Below are positions 22,087 to 33,264 of a stretch of DNA of 64,000 nt, one piece after another. Origin of the DNA: Plotosus lineatus (Eukaryota > Chordata > Actinopteri > Siluriformes > Plotosidae). The notes under the pieces are model-generated. The model did not search any database, had not been told where the DNA came from, and saw only the letters and a program-made list of their open reading frames with translations. Made by a program: the position numbers and the translations under genes. Positions within the stretch are counted from its first letter, which is position 1; each line of letters starts with the position of its first letter. The stretch lies in the NCBI GenBank assembly GCA_024760905.1, contig CM045750.1, positions 11,739,419 through 11,803,418 of the forward strand. The letters run 5' to 3'.

Positions 22087-22394
22087 TGGGGCAGTTGTGG
22101 TCTAGTGGTATAGGGCGCTGGATCGCTGATCCTAAGGTTGGGGGTTTGAGTCCCACTCTCCACAAGGTTGTCACTGTCCCCCCCCCCCCCCAGTGCAGCT
22201 AACTGGGTTATCAAAGGCCGGCCATGCCTCACACCATAGACAGTGGGAGACAAGCCGTCGGCTTGTTTCCGTCCTGCGATGGCCTGGCGAGCTGTCCAGG
22301 GTGTACTCTGCCCTTGCCTGAAGTTGGCTGGGATGGGCATCAGCCTCCCCGTGACTCAAATTAGGATTAAGCGGTTACAGAAAATGAACTGATG
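22087..22394 (+). mobile_element. SINE-B copy, tail type i, with 12-bp target duplication and microinversion
   Basis: Flanked by aaccattaacta at 22075-22086 and 22395-22406 (exact). Head and body are typical. At 22227-22250 the body segment is inverted (cctcacaccatagacagtgg instead of ctcactgtctatggtgtgag), and the next ~45 bases of the consensus are missing. The tail ends attaggattaagcggttaca. Confidence 0.95.
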
Positions 22395-22652
22395 AACCAT
22401 TAACTACATTTGAAAGCTTTTTAATTTGGATCTCAGACTGCAGGTGTAGTCTGGGAGTATGGACATTTGAGAACTAATGGTGTTTTGATTGGTTCTTAAT
22501 GATGTAATTATTCCTTTGAGCTCATCATCACCCCTATCCCCAAAACAGACACACAATGTTTTCCGTAAAATGAAACATGTACTTGTGAATGAACCTTTCC
22601 CTCTTTCGCTTCAGACCGAATTCAGAAAACAGAGTACAAATGTATTCGCTTA

Positions 22653-23978
22653 CAGGGATCCCTCACTTTCCGCGGTTAATGGGGACCGAGACCCCTCCGT
22701 GACTGCTGATTTCCGCAAAGCAGGATGTTCACACCCCCCCCGCCCCCGACAGACATATATGTACATGTATATGTGTATACAGTGATACCTCTGCTCACGA
22801 ACATAATTGGTTCCCAGAAAGTGTGTGTGAGGCGAAAAGTTCGTCTTCCGAACATTTATTTCCCATAAGAAACCATTAAAATGAGAATAATCCGTTCCCA
22901 GGTCCCCATAAAACATAATTTTCTACTAAATAAGCCTTAAAACTACACAAAAATATACCTTATTTTATGTATAATAAATGTGCTATTGTATTGTAATTAA
23001 AGAAATAAACTGTACTGTATAATAAAGTGGTTTTATTTACCTTTGTGATGGTAGTTGATGGCTTGATGGAATGGAGTGGGAGGAGGAGGGAGGGAGGGAC
23101 TTACTGTTTGGAAGGCGTGTTTGGAAACGCCTACTGTTTGGAAGGAGAGTCACCCTTAGCCACACACGCACCCTTAATAGCTTCCTTGTTCTTAAGGATG
23201 GGAGCAATGGTAGACTTAGCGTACTGGTACTGGGACGCTGAGTCACACAAACGCACACCTCGTTCGTGTTTTTCAATGATCTCCGCCTGTGGTGGGGTCT
23301 TTTTCGGTCCCATAATAGCAAAAGTACACTCAATATGGTCCAAAATGTCTATCAAACACAAACCACTTCTGCACTCAAAGAAAGGGGGTGACGAACTGTG
23401 ACGCCGTGAGCGTGCGTCAGCTTCTCGTGGCCGCCACCGTGGCGCTGTTCGACCGCGTGGTTTGGTTCGTCCGCCGAAAACTAGTTCATCAGCAGAGACT
23501 ATATGCTCGCAAATTTAATGTTCTTGAGGCGAAAAGTTGGTGAGCTTAAGCGTTCGTCAGCGGAGGTTTTACTGTATACTGTAATACCAATAAATACATA
23601 TCCAACACTATAAATGCTTATAATAACGATTAAACATTAAAAAATAATGCATAAAATGTAAATAAAATATAAATACACACACACACACATACAGATGCGC
23701 ACGTGCGTACACACACAGATGCACGTGAACACACTGAGATGCGCACCTCATAAAAATGCAAGTTGTTTTGTTGGGTTGCTTTTTGTTTTTGTTTGTTTGT
23801 TTGGGGTTTTTTGTGTCTTTGGCCTTGTTTTGTGACATTTTCCTTAACCTTTTAAATTTGTTAAAACTTTTTAATTTTTCCTTAATTTCCTTTTTTTATT
23901 TTTCGATGAATATTTTTGAAAACCCCGCGATGCACTGAAGCTGCAGAAACTGAAGCACGAAGTAGCGAGGGATCACTG
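22653..23978 (-). mobile_element. MITE family M copy split by a pogo/Tigger element
   Basis: Ends cagggatccctcactttcc (after TA at 22651-22652) and agcgagggatcactg (before TA at 23979-23980). The two halves, 22653-22779 and 23575-23978, join at the TA target to give the same order as the uninterrupted copies. Confidence 0.92.
22780..23574 (-). pseudogene. pogo/Tigger-type DNA transposon with transposase N-terminal HTH remnant
   Basis: TIRs cagtgatacctctgctcacg and (reverse complement of the right end) cagtaaaacctccgctgacg; TA target duplication at 22778-22779 and 23575-23576. The minus-strand frame 23361-23131 reads internally MGPKKTPPQAEIIEKHERG and AKSTIAPILKNKEAIKGA, which fits the N-terminal CENP-B/pogo helix-turn-helix domain. 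The DDE catalytic domain is absent, so it is a non-autonomous internally deleted copy of about 795 bp. Confidence 0.85.
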
Positions 23979-24029
23979 TACTGTATTTCCTTCTTAAAGA
24001 GGCCACGCTACTCTTATAACACTAGCCTT

Positions 24030-24107
24030 CGACACCTGGAACTCAAACCTGGACCTCTTGCCGTAAGGAAGATGTGCTAACCACTACGCCACCGAGCCAC
24101 CTGGACA
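24030..24107 (-). mobile_element. SINE-A head fragment
   Basis: aaacctggacctcttgccgt followed by gtgctaaccactacgccacc. Confidence 0.75.
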
Positions 24108-24109
24108 GG

Positions 24110-24545
24110 ACCTGAACAGGTAACAGGTCAGGTGGTACAAATGAAAATTTAAAAAGGAAATCCAAAAAGCAGTAAAAAGCAAACCCAGACTCAGACATCT
24201 GTCAAGCAATATCTATCTGGAGCTCCACTTTTGGACACTGCCTCAATCAATATTTCATGTATATATATCCTATAGAATCAGAACTTATACCACCTGATCT
24301 CTTCGTATAATTTACAACAGCTCATTAACTTGAAAGTGCCTGCTTAACTCACGATAGATGCCTTTTTTTTCAGGAAACTCAGCGATAAAGCAGGAAGCAA
24401 TGTCTATTGTCAGTACCAGGAGACAGGAAGTTCAGTTCAGACTGATACAGTCTGTGTCTGGACCCAATGTTCGGAAATCAGATCCTTCAAGATTGCTTAA
24501 AACATCCACACTCACTCATTTACTTATTTGTGAAACTGCATAATC
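24110..24545. other. Unique sequence, no gene seen
   Basis: No element recognised. Confidence 0.4.
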
Positions 24546-24815
24546 CTCTGTCAGGGTTGAGAGAAGGCTGGAGCCTATCTCAGCCGACACAAGGCAAAGG
24601 TGTGGTACACCTTGAACAGCTCACCAAACTATAACGAGGTAACACACAACTCACATGCACATCCACACCTAGGGGCAATTTGCAACAGCCAATTGGAGTA
24701 GTGTGCATGTCTTTGTCGGAGGAAACCGGAGTACCCAGAGGAAAGCCACTCAAGCATGTGGAGAACATGCACACTCCACACGGAAATACCCTCGCCGAGG
24801 ATCTTCTCGAACCAA
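24546..24815 (-). mobile_element. SINE-A copy
   Basis: Tail gaaggctggagcctatctca, body acacctaggggcaatttgca, core region cggagtacccagaggaaagc. The head is truncated. Confidence 0.85.
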
Positions 24816-24857
24816 TACAAGAGCGTGCCACTGTACCTTTAAATAACGTTCGTTCAT

Positions 24858-25118
24858 TCATTCATTTTCTGAACCGCTTAATCCTATTTAGGGTCTCAGA
24901 GAGGCTGGCGCCCATCTCAGCAGACTTGGCATGGGCAAAGTACACCCTGGACAGCTTGCCAGGCCATTGCAGGTCAGAACCACTTTACAAAAGTTAGCAA
25001 TGGGTACTTTTACATGCCCGCCCAACACAGTGAGAGACATGGCAGGCCTTTTATAACCCAGTTAGCTGCATTGGTGGGACAGCAGTGACAACCTGGTGGT
25101 AGTGGGGGTTCAAGTGTT
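24858..25118 (-). mobile_element. SINE-B copy, tail type i, degraded head
   Basis: Tail i in reverse (ctgaaccgcttaatcctatt, gaggctggcgcccatctcag), body taacccagttagctgcattg, and a short degenerate head. Confidence 0.82.
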
Positions 25119-25119
25119 G

Positions 25120-25860
25120 CTCAGAAGATCCCAGATTTCATGAATGCAATGCGATGCGATCAGAATGTTGTAACGCATCCGCGTTTCTTTTGGCTCAGAG
25201 TAATAATCGATTGAACAATCTGGAAACACTGAGTGTGTGAGTCAATAAGACAATAAACAGCAGCAACAATGCACTGTTACATAAGTAACCGTCTGTCGAT
25301 AGTGCATGCCAAGCAAACACATTTGTAATAAAACAATAAAAACATTTTTTAAGACTTACGTAAACGCTCCCCATAATTCATGGTAAATACTCACTTTTTT
25401 TTTTTTTTTTTTAACGAAGATATCGATAAAGAAGTGGAAAAGTGGTTCAATGTGTGCAAAAGAAGTGTAACTGAATACTGGAGCATTTCTATTTCTCAGA
25501 ACTTTAAACAAAAAAATTGAGGTATTCTGAGGCCGTGATGTCTCTTAGGATTGGTCAAAAATTGACTTTCCCAATACAACCCCAGGCAGAAATGTTTGGC
25601 AGGCTGGGAAATCCCTTTCCATACTCAAATCTTAACATTCCTGTGCTGTATGGTTGAATATAATTCTGAAAAATCCAGGCGTTCAGATTTGAAATATAGT
25701 TATTTTTTTCTCAACTACAAGTTCATCATCAATGCATTTTAAAGATTTCATTCCAACTCCAGTAAAAGACATTCACAGTTATACCCACATCAAATTAATG
25801 TAAAATAACATAACTGTCAAATTTAAAAAAGAGTAATGTACACTAGCATAACAGCGATCA
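25120..25860. other. AT-rich unique sequence with a (T)n run
   Basis: T run at 25391-25412; no gene or element recognised. Confidence 0.5.
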
Positions 25861-25864
25861 TTAG

Positions 25865-26215
25865 CATGTTATCGTTGGAACATCCGCTTCACAGAAGAAG
25901 GTCCTAGGTTCGAGTTCCTGGGCTTGGCGAGGGGTGTTTCAGGGGTGTTTGCATGTTCTCCCTGTGCTTGCCTGTGTTTCCTTTGAATATTCTACTTCCC
26001 TCCTATAGTCCAAAACCATGCACATTAGACTGACTCCTCTGATTCAAATTCCCATTAGGTGTGGGTATGAAGGTTTGTATGTGTGTTGGCACTGCAATGG
26101 ACTAGCAAACTATTTAGGGTGTACCCTGCCTTTGCCTAGAGGCAGCCGAGATTGACTTCCAGTGACCCTGGTGGGATAAAGTAAATAAATGAATGAACGA
26201 GTAGCATTACATAAA
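25865..26215 (+). mobile_element. SINE-A copy, near full length
   Basis: Head ccgcttcacagaagaaggtc with ttcgagttcctgggctt, core agtccaaaaccatgcacatt, tail gtgaccctggtgggataaag. Confidence 0.87.
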
Positions 26216-26454
26216 TTGAGGACACACACACAAATACAGGGAGAACAAGAACATGGAAACTCCACACAGGAACGTCCAAACCCCTTGTGTTAACCCCTAC
26301 ACCACCTACACCCTGTTTTCCCGTTCCATGTTGTATGATCTAACAGGGTTTGATCATCTTTAGGGTAAAACCGATGAAGCGTTGTCCTTGTAACTACTTC
26401 ATCAAGAATCTGTTGATTGTTTACATTTTAACTTAAAGTAAATCTGAAATGCTT

Positions 26455-26728
26455 TCTGGGCAGTGATGGTCGAGTGGATAGGGCACAGGATCGCTGATCC
26501 GAAGGTTGGGGGTTCGAGTCCCCACAGGGTTCTCACTGTCCCCCCCAGTGCAGCTAACTGGGTTATCAAAGGCTGGCCATGTCTCTCACTGTCTATGGTG
26601 TGAGGTTCATGTAAAAGAACCTTTGCTGACTTTCGACAAGAGTAGGCTGCCCGAAGTTGGCTGGAATGGGCGTAAGCCTCCCCATGACCCTAATTAGGAT
26701 TAAGTGGTTTCAGAAAATGAACTGAAAT
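26455..26728 (+). mobile_element. SINE-B copy, tail type i, with internal deletion
   Basis: Head with gttgggggttcgagtcccca, body gtgcagctaactgggttatc. A jump from gagtaggctgc directly to ccgaagttggctggaatggg removes about 65 bases; the tail is aattaggattaagtgg. Confidence 0.9.
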
Positions 26729-26729
26729 T

Positions 26730-27070
26730 AACTAAAATGCTTTCTCTGTATATTAAATAGCACACATGATTTCATTACTGTTGTGAACCTTCATTATATC
26801 TCAGGTGTTCTTTGGGTTTTAGTATTTAAAGCGCACTTATATAATTTTTTGGGGGGGGGGATTTTTCTTTCATTCAGAGGTAAATTCAGGTAATGGCTTC
26901 GAGTGTGAGGGTCTAAGATCAGAAGACTGTGGGAGAGTAATCTGCAGTTTGGAACAGCTATGCAATTAGCTGATTTATGACTTTGAAGTGACTTTATACT
27001 GTAAGCCAATGAACTGCAGCCCATAAGTCTTGTCTGCTTGAGTGTGTGGAGGAGTGTATTCATGTTCATA
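26730..27070. other. Unique sequence, no gene seen
   Basis: Minus-strand frame of 100 codons (26794-27096) with no recognised motif. Confidence 0.35.
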
Positions 27071-27075
27071 ATATA

Positions 27076-27125
27076 TACAGAACACCGATCATCCATAAAA
27101 TTAACACCACCTGACTGGTCCGCGG
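27076..27125 (+). mobile_element. Tc1-like terminal fragment
   Basis: acaccgatcatccataaaat and aacaccacctgactggtcc resemble the terminus of the fish Tc1-like family whose transposase fragments lie at 31017 and 52620-53890. This was matched from memory. Confidence 0.45.
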
Positions 27126-27348
27126 TGAGGCAATCCCATAGGCAGCAAATGGTAATGCATTGTGAGTTCTACAGCATTAAAAGTTTTAGTACTTTTGGAA
27201 GATAGTACCCACCAGTGGTGGGCCATCACGGCTAGCAAAGCCTTCTCAACTGGCCTAAACAATACCAGAAGCACTGACCTACATTTACAACATAAAGTGT
27301 CGTATTCATTCAATTAAATCGTATTCATTTATTTCCAATAATCAAAAA

Positions 27349-27890
27349 GTGGTCCCCAACCTTTTTATCACCACGGCCCGGTCAACGCTTGACAATTTTA
27401 CCGCGCCCCCTCCCAGGGGGGGGGTAGCTTGTTTATATTGTAAATATAATACCCCACCCTTGCCCAGAGTCGGCTGAGGTGTGCGCCAGCCTCCCTAATC
27501 AGGATTAAGCGTTACATTTTTAATCAAGCTCGAACTCTTCTTAAAAAAAAAAAAAAAAAAAAAAAAAACACACACAGGTGATGGTGCACCAGCTGGGAGA
27601 ATGAAGGCTCAGGCTCAGTCTCACCCGAAATCCCCACTATTGTTTGAAACATGTCCAACTGAACTCTGTTCATGTGCCATCCCCTTGTGGGTTACATTTT
27701 AGCGCTCAAATGACCGACATGTTACCGAGAGAATCTGGTCATTTTCAAAATAAAAGTTTTTCAAAAATAAAAGATTGTTCAGACTCGGAAAATAAATAAA
27801 ACAGAAATAAATAATTATTTCTTGTGCAGCCCAGTACCAATTGATCCACGGACCGGTACAGGTCCGCAGCCCGAGGGATGGAGACCACTG
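27349..27890. mobile_element. hAT-like non-autonomous element containing a SINE tail and (A)n
   Basis: Left end gtggtccccaacctttttat; the right end reads agggatggagaccactg, so its complement is cagtggtctccatccct. The interior holds a SINE tail fragment (agtcggctgaggtgtgcgcc, about 27463) and a long A run (27543-27567). No 8-bp duplication was identified. Confidence 0.6.
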
Positions 27891-27892
27891 GT

Positions 27893-27912
27893 CTAATAGA
27901 TAGATAGATAGG
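27893..27912. repeat. Short (TAGA)n
   Basis: About five TAGA units directly after the hAT-like right end. Confidence 0.85.
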
Positions 27913-28033
27913 TAGTATATACTGTATAGTGTAATGCATCTATGATGAGTCATATATATAGTAAAAATTAAAATTTTAAAGAACTTGAGGCAGACACTGT
28001 TGAAAGTACAAGAAAGTATGAGAATTGTATATA

Positions 28034-28243
28034 CAGATGCTCCCCTACTTACGTTCATCCGTTTTACGTTTTTTTTTCTCGATTTTGTACGTTTTTTGTT
28101 TTGTTTTGTTTTTTTCAAAAAAAAAAATTGTAAAATTTTTAGTTTAGACGTACCTACGTAGTACGTTAAGGTAATGACGCAATGACATAGCATCCATTGT
28201 TTACAAACGACTGACTGAACGTGCCCCTCCTTCTTGCCAGTTC

Positions 28244-28301
<58 letters not shown>

Positions 28302-29096
28302 CGTGTTACCCTTGTGTTAAGATGTCGTCTCTGTGATCTTTATTTTTACACTGTTTTGCGGACTTTTGTAACCCTAAGCAAATATGGTTGGTCACAAGCG
28401 TAAGCCTACTAGCATGGGTGCAAGTTTCATACACAGAGATGAATTACCTATCTGCTCGGATCGGCGAAATCTACCATGCATTCTCAGTTAAGCAAAGAGA
28501 GCTGTAAAATGAATGAAAACCCAAATCCAGGAAAGGGAACTCTCCGCTCTGCTGGTGATTCACATCCGTGCAGGCTGTGTTCTAAATGAGTTCAACAGCG
28601 CCCTTGCTCACTTGAAAGACCGGAAGTCTGTATAACCCGCGCTTTGTCTCAAGCACAAAGCAAGTAAACTTCTTTCGGTGTTGAGCGCCTCACATATTGT
28701 AAGTGTTGATTGACTGTTTTAAGCTTCATGTAAAGTGACTCGGCTCAGCTTCATGTAAAGTGACCATCCGTTGACCACCGAAACCATTTACAAGTAGAAA
28801 TATCGCATCATAGAGAATGTTAAAGGTTACATTTGATACTGTATTTGATATTTGATGAGTGAATTTGATTAAAATTTATCTATTTGAAATTATTTTGCTT
28901 GAATTAAATTTATTTGAAATTAATGTTGATATTATTTTACAATGTTATGTTTATAATAATTGATTTAGGGGTGTTTTATGAGATACGGTAATGGTATTTA
29001 TGGATGTATAGTGCAGTATGTAGTGCTGTAACAACTTACGTTAACTTTCAACTTACGTTCGGCTGTCCGGAACAAATTAAAAACGTAAGTCATCTG
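28034..29096 (+). mobile_element. Tigger family T copy (non-autonomous)
   Basis: Ends cagatgctcccctacttacg and (reverse complement of the right end) cagatgacttacgttttta, both flanked by TA. Contains the coding remnant atggttggtcacaagcgtaa (start of the Tigger ORF as in the 58123 copy) and the arm sequence of the 14332 palindrome at about 28609-28698. A (TA)n array at 28243-28300 interrupts it. Transposase DDE sequence is absent. Confidence 0.85.
28243..28300. repeat. (TA)n microsatellite
   Basis: About 28 TA units inside the Tigger T copy. Confidence 0.95.
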
Positions 29097-29099
29097 TAC

Positions 29100-29880
29100 T
29101 TACAGTCACTTACAGTTATCACTTTTAAACAGCTTAAGCATTTGAGGGTTCAGGGCCTTGCTCAAGGGCCCAACAGTGCTTATTGTGGGAAATGACGCTG
29201 ATCAATCAGATTGATCAGTGACCCATCACCTTATCCACTAAGCAAGCCACCGTTGCCCTTATTATCAGTATATATTAGTGTCAGTAGAATATGTAACTAA
29301 TATGTACTTTTACTAGTTGCCCCACTATCCGCTCATCTTTCTAAAAGCTGTTTTAGAGCACTGAAGGCTGAAATGAGTTAATGCTGTACTTTTCACCTGT
29401 GACTCTCCTTTAAACATGGCTTGTTCAACTGTGTCATTGTGTTTTTTATTGTTTAATTAGGTTTGATGTTCTGAACATTTTCATGGTGGTTGCTTGGCCT
29501 TACATGTATTACAAACTGCAACTTTTAAGTTCTCAATCACAGCGGAAAACTTCCAAACTGGCTTTAAGCATCTGCACAACTGTGACACTATACGCACGTG
29601 GCTGTGGTGTTATTCCAGAACTATAGGGATCTGACTCAGAACCATAAATATGTGAAACTGACTAACTGATAACTGGTCAGGCTGTCATCACAGAGAACTG
29701 GTTATTCCACTGTATGGTCCATTATTAGTGCATCTTACTGAATAGTGTTAGGCAGCCACTCATCTTTTCCCATATCTGTGGGAAATAATGCCAGTAAGGC
29801 AATGAGACAACCAGATTCATAACAAGAAACACCCTTTTAATTTAATTCTATTAAAATACCCAATGTAAAATCTGAAGCTT
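29100..29880. other. Unique sequence, no gene seen
   Basis: Contains gcttaagcatttgagggttc and cagggccttgctcaagggcc-type sequence (29135-29175), which looks like an older SINE/LINE fragment I cannot name. No coding frame. Confidence 0.4.
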
Positions 29881-29889
29881 TTTGCATTC

Positions 29890-30800
29890 ATTCCTATTAA
29901 TTTTAATGTGCTGTTTTGCTTGGATGGCCAAATAGTATATACCATTATCCCACATCAAGATCTTGCAATCTCCTTGGAAAATGCTGTGATCTCTACTTCA
30001 GGCACTGCACAAAGCCTTGGAGTAACCATGGACAATTGCTTGTCCTTCTCTTCTCATGTCACTAATTTTTCCTCGATCATGTCAATTTCTTCTCTTTAAT
30101 ATCCGAAGGATTCGTCCATTTTTTCCCCTAACGCCACTCAGATACTTGTTCAATCCCTTGTCATCTCAAGACTAGATTACTGCAACTCACTCATGGCAGG
30201 TCTACCTTTGAGCACTATTCAACCACTGCAAATGATCTAGAATGCCAGCTGCACACCTTGTTTACAACTTTCCCACTACTACTACGATCTCACCACTGGC
30301 TTCCTGTAGCTGCTCGCATTAGATTTAATACACTAATGATTGCCTACAAAGCCAAAAATGGACTTGCACCTTCCTACCTCAAAGCATTTATCATTGCACC
30401 ATGGTCTCCCAGATCCTCTAGTACTGCTAGACTGGTCCCTCCCTCTACCAAAGGATATGGGGGAAATGCATCTAAATTTTTCTCTGCTCTGGCTCCAGGG
30501 TGGTGGAATGAACTTCCTGTGGACGCCTGGACTGCTGAATCACTGGGTATTTTCAAACGATGGCTGAATGCTTACCTCTCTCGGCGGTACATAGATTAGC
30601 ACTATGCCGTATACACACAAACACACTAGAAAAAAAAAAAAAAAACACAACCCACACAACACCTATCGACGGAGTTTGAATGACGGTATACATAGTCTGT
30701 CTTCTAACAAACAGTATAAGAATATATTCACTGATAGTAACGTTACAGCTTTTCTGTACGTCGCTCTGGATAAGAGTGTCTGCTAAATGCTGTTAATATA
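29890..30800 (+). pseudogene. L2/Maui-type LINE, 3' part of reverse transcriptase plus 3' tail
   Basis: Translated pieces DLAISLENAVISTSGTAQSL (29908-30099) and LLRSHHWLPVAARIRFNTLM followed by YKAKNGLAPSYLKA and APGWWNELPVDAWTAESLG (30258-30599) match the C-terminal part of L2-clade LINE RTs, split by frameshifts. The 3' end gtcgctctggataagagtgt and ctgctaaatgctg is the classic L2 3' tail (also borrowed by some fish SINEs), so 5' truncation followed by decay is likely. Confidence 0.93.
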
Positions 30801-30977
30801 AATATACCAAAGCAATTATGCACCTCTTACTCAGTTAATATCACAAACATAAATATTTAGTGATATTCCCCTCACCTCTGCTGCATAATTGGTAAATATC
30901 TTATTAAATATCTTGTTCCCAATTACTTCTCAATGTTAACGTGTTAATGTGTGAAAGCAGCAAAAAATCTCATGCGT

Positions 30978-31017
30978 GAGGATATAGTGGATTTGACGAG
31001 GATATAGTGGATTTGAC
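30978..31017. repeat. 20-bp tandem duplication
   Basis: gaggatatagtggatttgac occurs twice in exact tandem. Confidence 0.9.
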
Positions 31018-31265
31018 GAGGGCCACATTCTGATAGTGCCTCATGATATTCATCTCCAAAATTGGCAGGTCCTGTGGGGTGATACTGGTATACAGTGGTG
31101 AGTATCGACTAAAGATAGTCCAAGAAAGGCCATCCAGTGCATATGGAGAGCAAAGGTGAATACGTTTTGTCTGATCACACAAAGGCGCTACTGTGGCACA
31201 AACTACTGAAACTGTTAATATGGTAGAAAGGAGTCAGAACACATAGGGCATTGCATTTTGCTGTG
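31017..31265 (+). pseudogene. Tc1-like transposase fragment
   Basis: gcaggtcctgtggggtgata, agtccaagaaaggccatcca, caaaggcgctactgtggcac and tgcattttgctgtgtatgga occur in the order expected for the DNA-binding half of a fish Tc1-like transposase gene. It is heavily mutated with no open frame. Named from memory of the family. Confidence 0.55.
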
Positions 31266-31269
31266 TATG

Positions 31270-32690
31270 GAGGTATCTTCAACGAAGTCAGGTGATGATA
31301 ATGTTGGTGGTGGTGGTCAGAGTAGAATGAAGAGATGGTAGTAAAATTGCTGAAGATCGTCTTTTATTTCAGCTGAGGAGACAAAACAAAACTCCACATC
31401 TCAAGATCTTAACAAGGATGAAATTTCACCAGAGGGAAGAAAATGCAAAAAAAAAAAAAAAAAAAAAAAACCCAGCACAGCTTATTCCTGCAACTGAGCA
31501 CTTTTCTAATTACGTCCCACTCAGCAGAGTGCCTCCTGCATGCTGCTTGTTCTGCAGTAAGACAGAATGCCAGATCATTGTTTCTAAGAGAGCTCAGTTT
31601 GCTCAGCATGATGCACCTCAATCAATCATGATACTGGTTAGTTGCTTGTCAGCAGTATTGGATTCATCTCTGGTGAGAAAAGAAAAATACTTTTCTGTAG
31701 CCATATTGTCTGCATCATCGCTTTGACCTCTTAACCTCTTTACCCTAAAAACACTCCTACAGATCACCAGCACATATGCAACTAGAGGGCACTTATAGAG
31801 TACCAGGTACTTCCACCAGGCACAAATAGATTATTATAACTTGGCATAGTAACAATGAAATGTATCCCCCTAGTGGATGTTGAATGTGCATTTTTACCCA
31901 TGTTAAAAATAGAAAATTTTCAGAGTTTCCGATGTTTTTTCAAGGCACTGATCACCCCTAAAATTTATTGGGTTTTCATTATTCAAACCCAGTCTATGCC
32001 TTCATCTAGTTTGATGACAATCAGATCAGTAGTTTTTGTGCAACACTGATAACACATGCTTGCTTGTTAAAGGAAAAAAAACCCTCAATAAAGGTTTTTG
32101 GCTCTTACCGAGCCCATACCCCATCCCTCCACCATTTGGTGAAAACAAACAGATACCGGAGAATATATAAAACCTCAGTCACCAAGCAGGAAAGGTAACG
32201 AACTCAAGCATGTCTTAGAGAAGCAGTTACCCTTACAGAGTTCTCTATTGTAGCATGTACTCACCCACGCTGAAAACATTTATACCATTATAACGTTTAG
32301 AGTTCCACGTCAGGATCATGCGAGGACAGAGGGAGGTTTGCATGTTCTGGCAGTGGATGCATACATAATGGAAACAGTGGACACTTATCAGAGGATTTAC
32401 TACAGCTAGAATGAAGTGGACACCAATGAAAACACATGACTGGAGTGAAAAATGGGACAGCAGATAGTGTTTGGATCAAAAGGAGGAGGTAATTTTTCAC
32501 AGCAAGGAAGCAAATGCAAACATACACAGAGGGAGTGAAAAGGTTAGATGCAGTAAGAATCATAAACCAACCAGCTTATAGAAATTCAAACAACCCACAG
32601 TGGTTTGGCTAAAGATCACTTATTATATAAAATAAATAAATACATAAATAACCACAATGCTAAATGTCATTGCATTATATTCTAATGAAA
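31270..32690. other. Unique AT-rich sequence with an (A)n run
   Basis: A run at 31447-31470. Frames up to 102 codons (31418-31726) cross the A run and are not convincing. No other element recognised. Confidence 0.4.
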
Positions 32691-33195
32691 GCTCCAATCT
32701 CATTTGGGGGATAACGCCCAATAATGGCCACGATTTGATACATTTTTAGGTCAGGAGCAAGCATGAGGGATCTGCGACCAGAAATCCACCTGTTGTGGAC
32801 AATTGACCCATATTTTTTAAACCCTCGCCAACTATCCATGATTATATTGCTGACAGTCTTTGACCGTTGTTGTTGATCACAGATAGTCACAAATAGTTGT
32901 TATTTAGTTGTGGACCATCTTAGGCCGAGTTCCCAACCAACAGAGATTTTTATCTGAGCATTATGGTCACAGATAGCATCAGCTTTGTCCATGACTATGG
33001 TCACTGATTGTAGCCAACAAAGTCTCAAACAATCTCCGATAATCTCAGACAATCTGCAACGTTCTGTGATTGTCTGCAACAATGTCTGCCACCATAGTTG
33101 GGGATAGTTAGGGATGTGGTCACCATCTCCAAAAAAGACAGTCAAAAATGTTTGCCAACTACTACCCATTATTGCAGATCATCATTAGCAGTCGC
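32690..33195. repeat. Unidentified quasi-repetitive segment
   Basis: Recurring related words such as cacagatagtcac, ggtcacagatagc, caatctccgataatctcaga, caatctgcaacg and gattgtctgcaacaatgtct across about 500 bp. It behaves like a degenerate internally repetitive element but matches no family I can name. Confidence 0.5.
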
Positions 33196-33264
33196 CAACT
33201 CAAAATGATGCAGCCTGATGGAAGTGATATGGAGTGTGTGCACACAAAACAAAAGGTCTAAGTA

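Noticed and set aside
27699..28193. 164-codon minus-strand frame
   Set aside because: Crosses the hAT-like end, TAGA repeat and Tigger T end; its lysine-rich stretch is from an A/T run.
28243..28300. Possible origin or matrix attachment site at the (TA)n
   Set aside because: A dinucleotide array alone does not support such a function.
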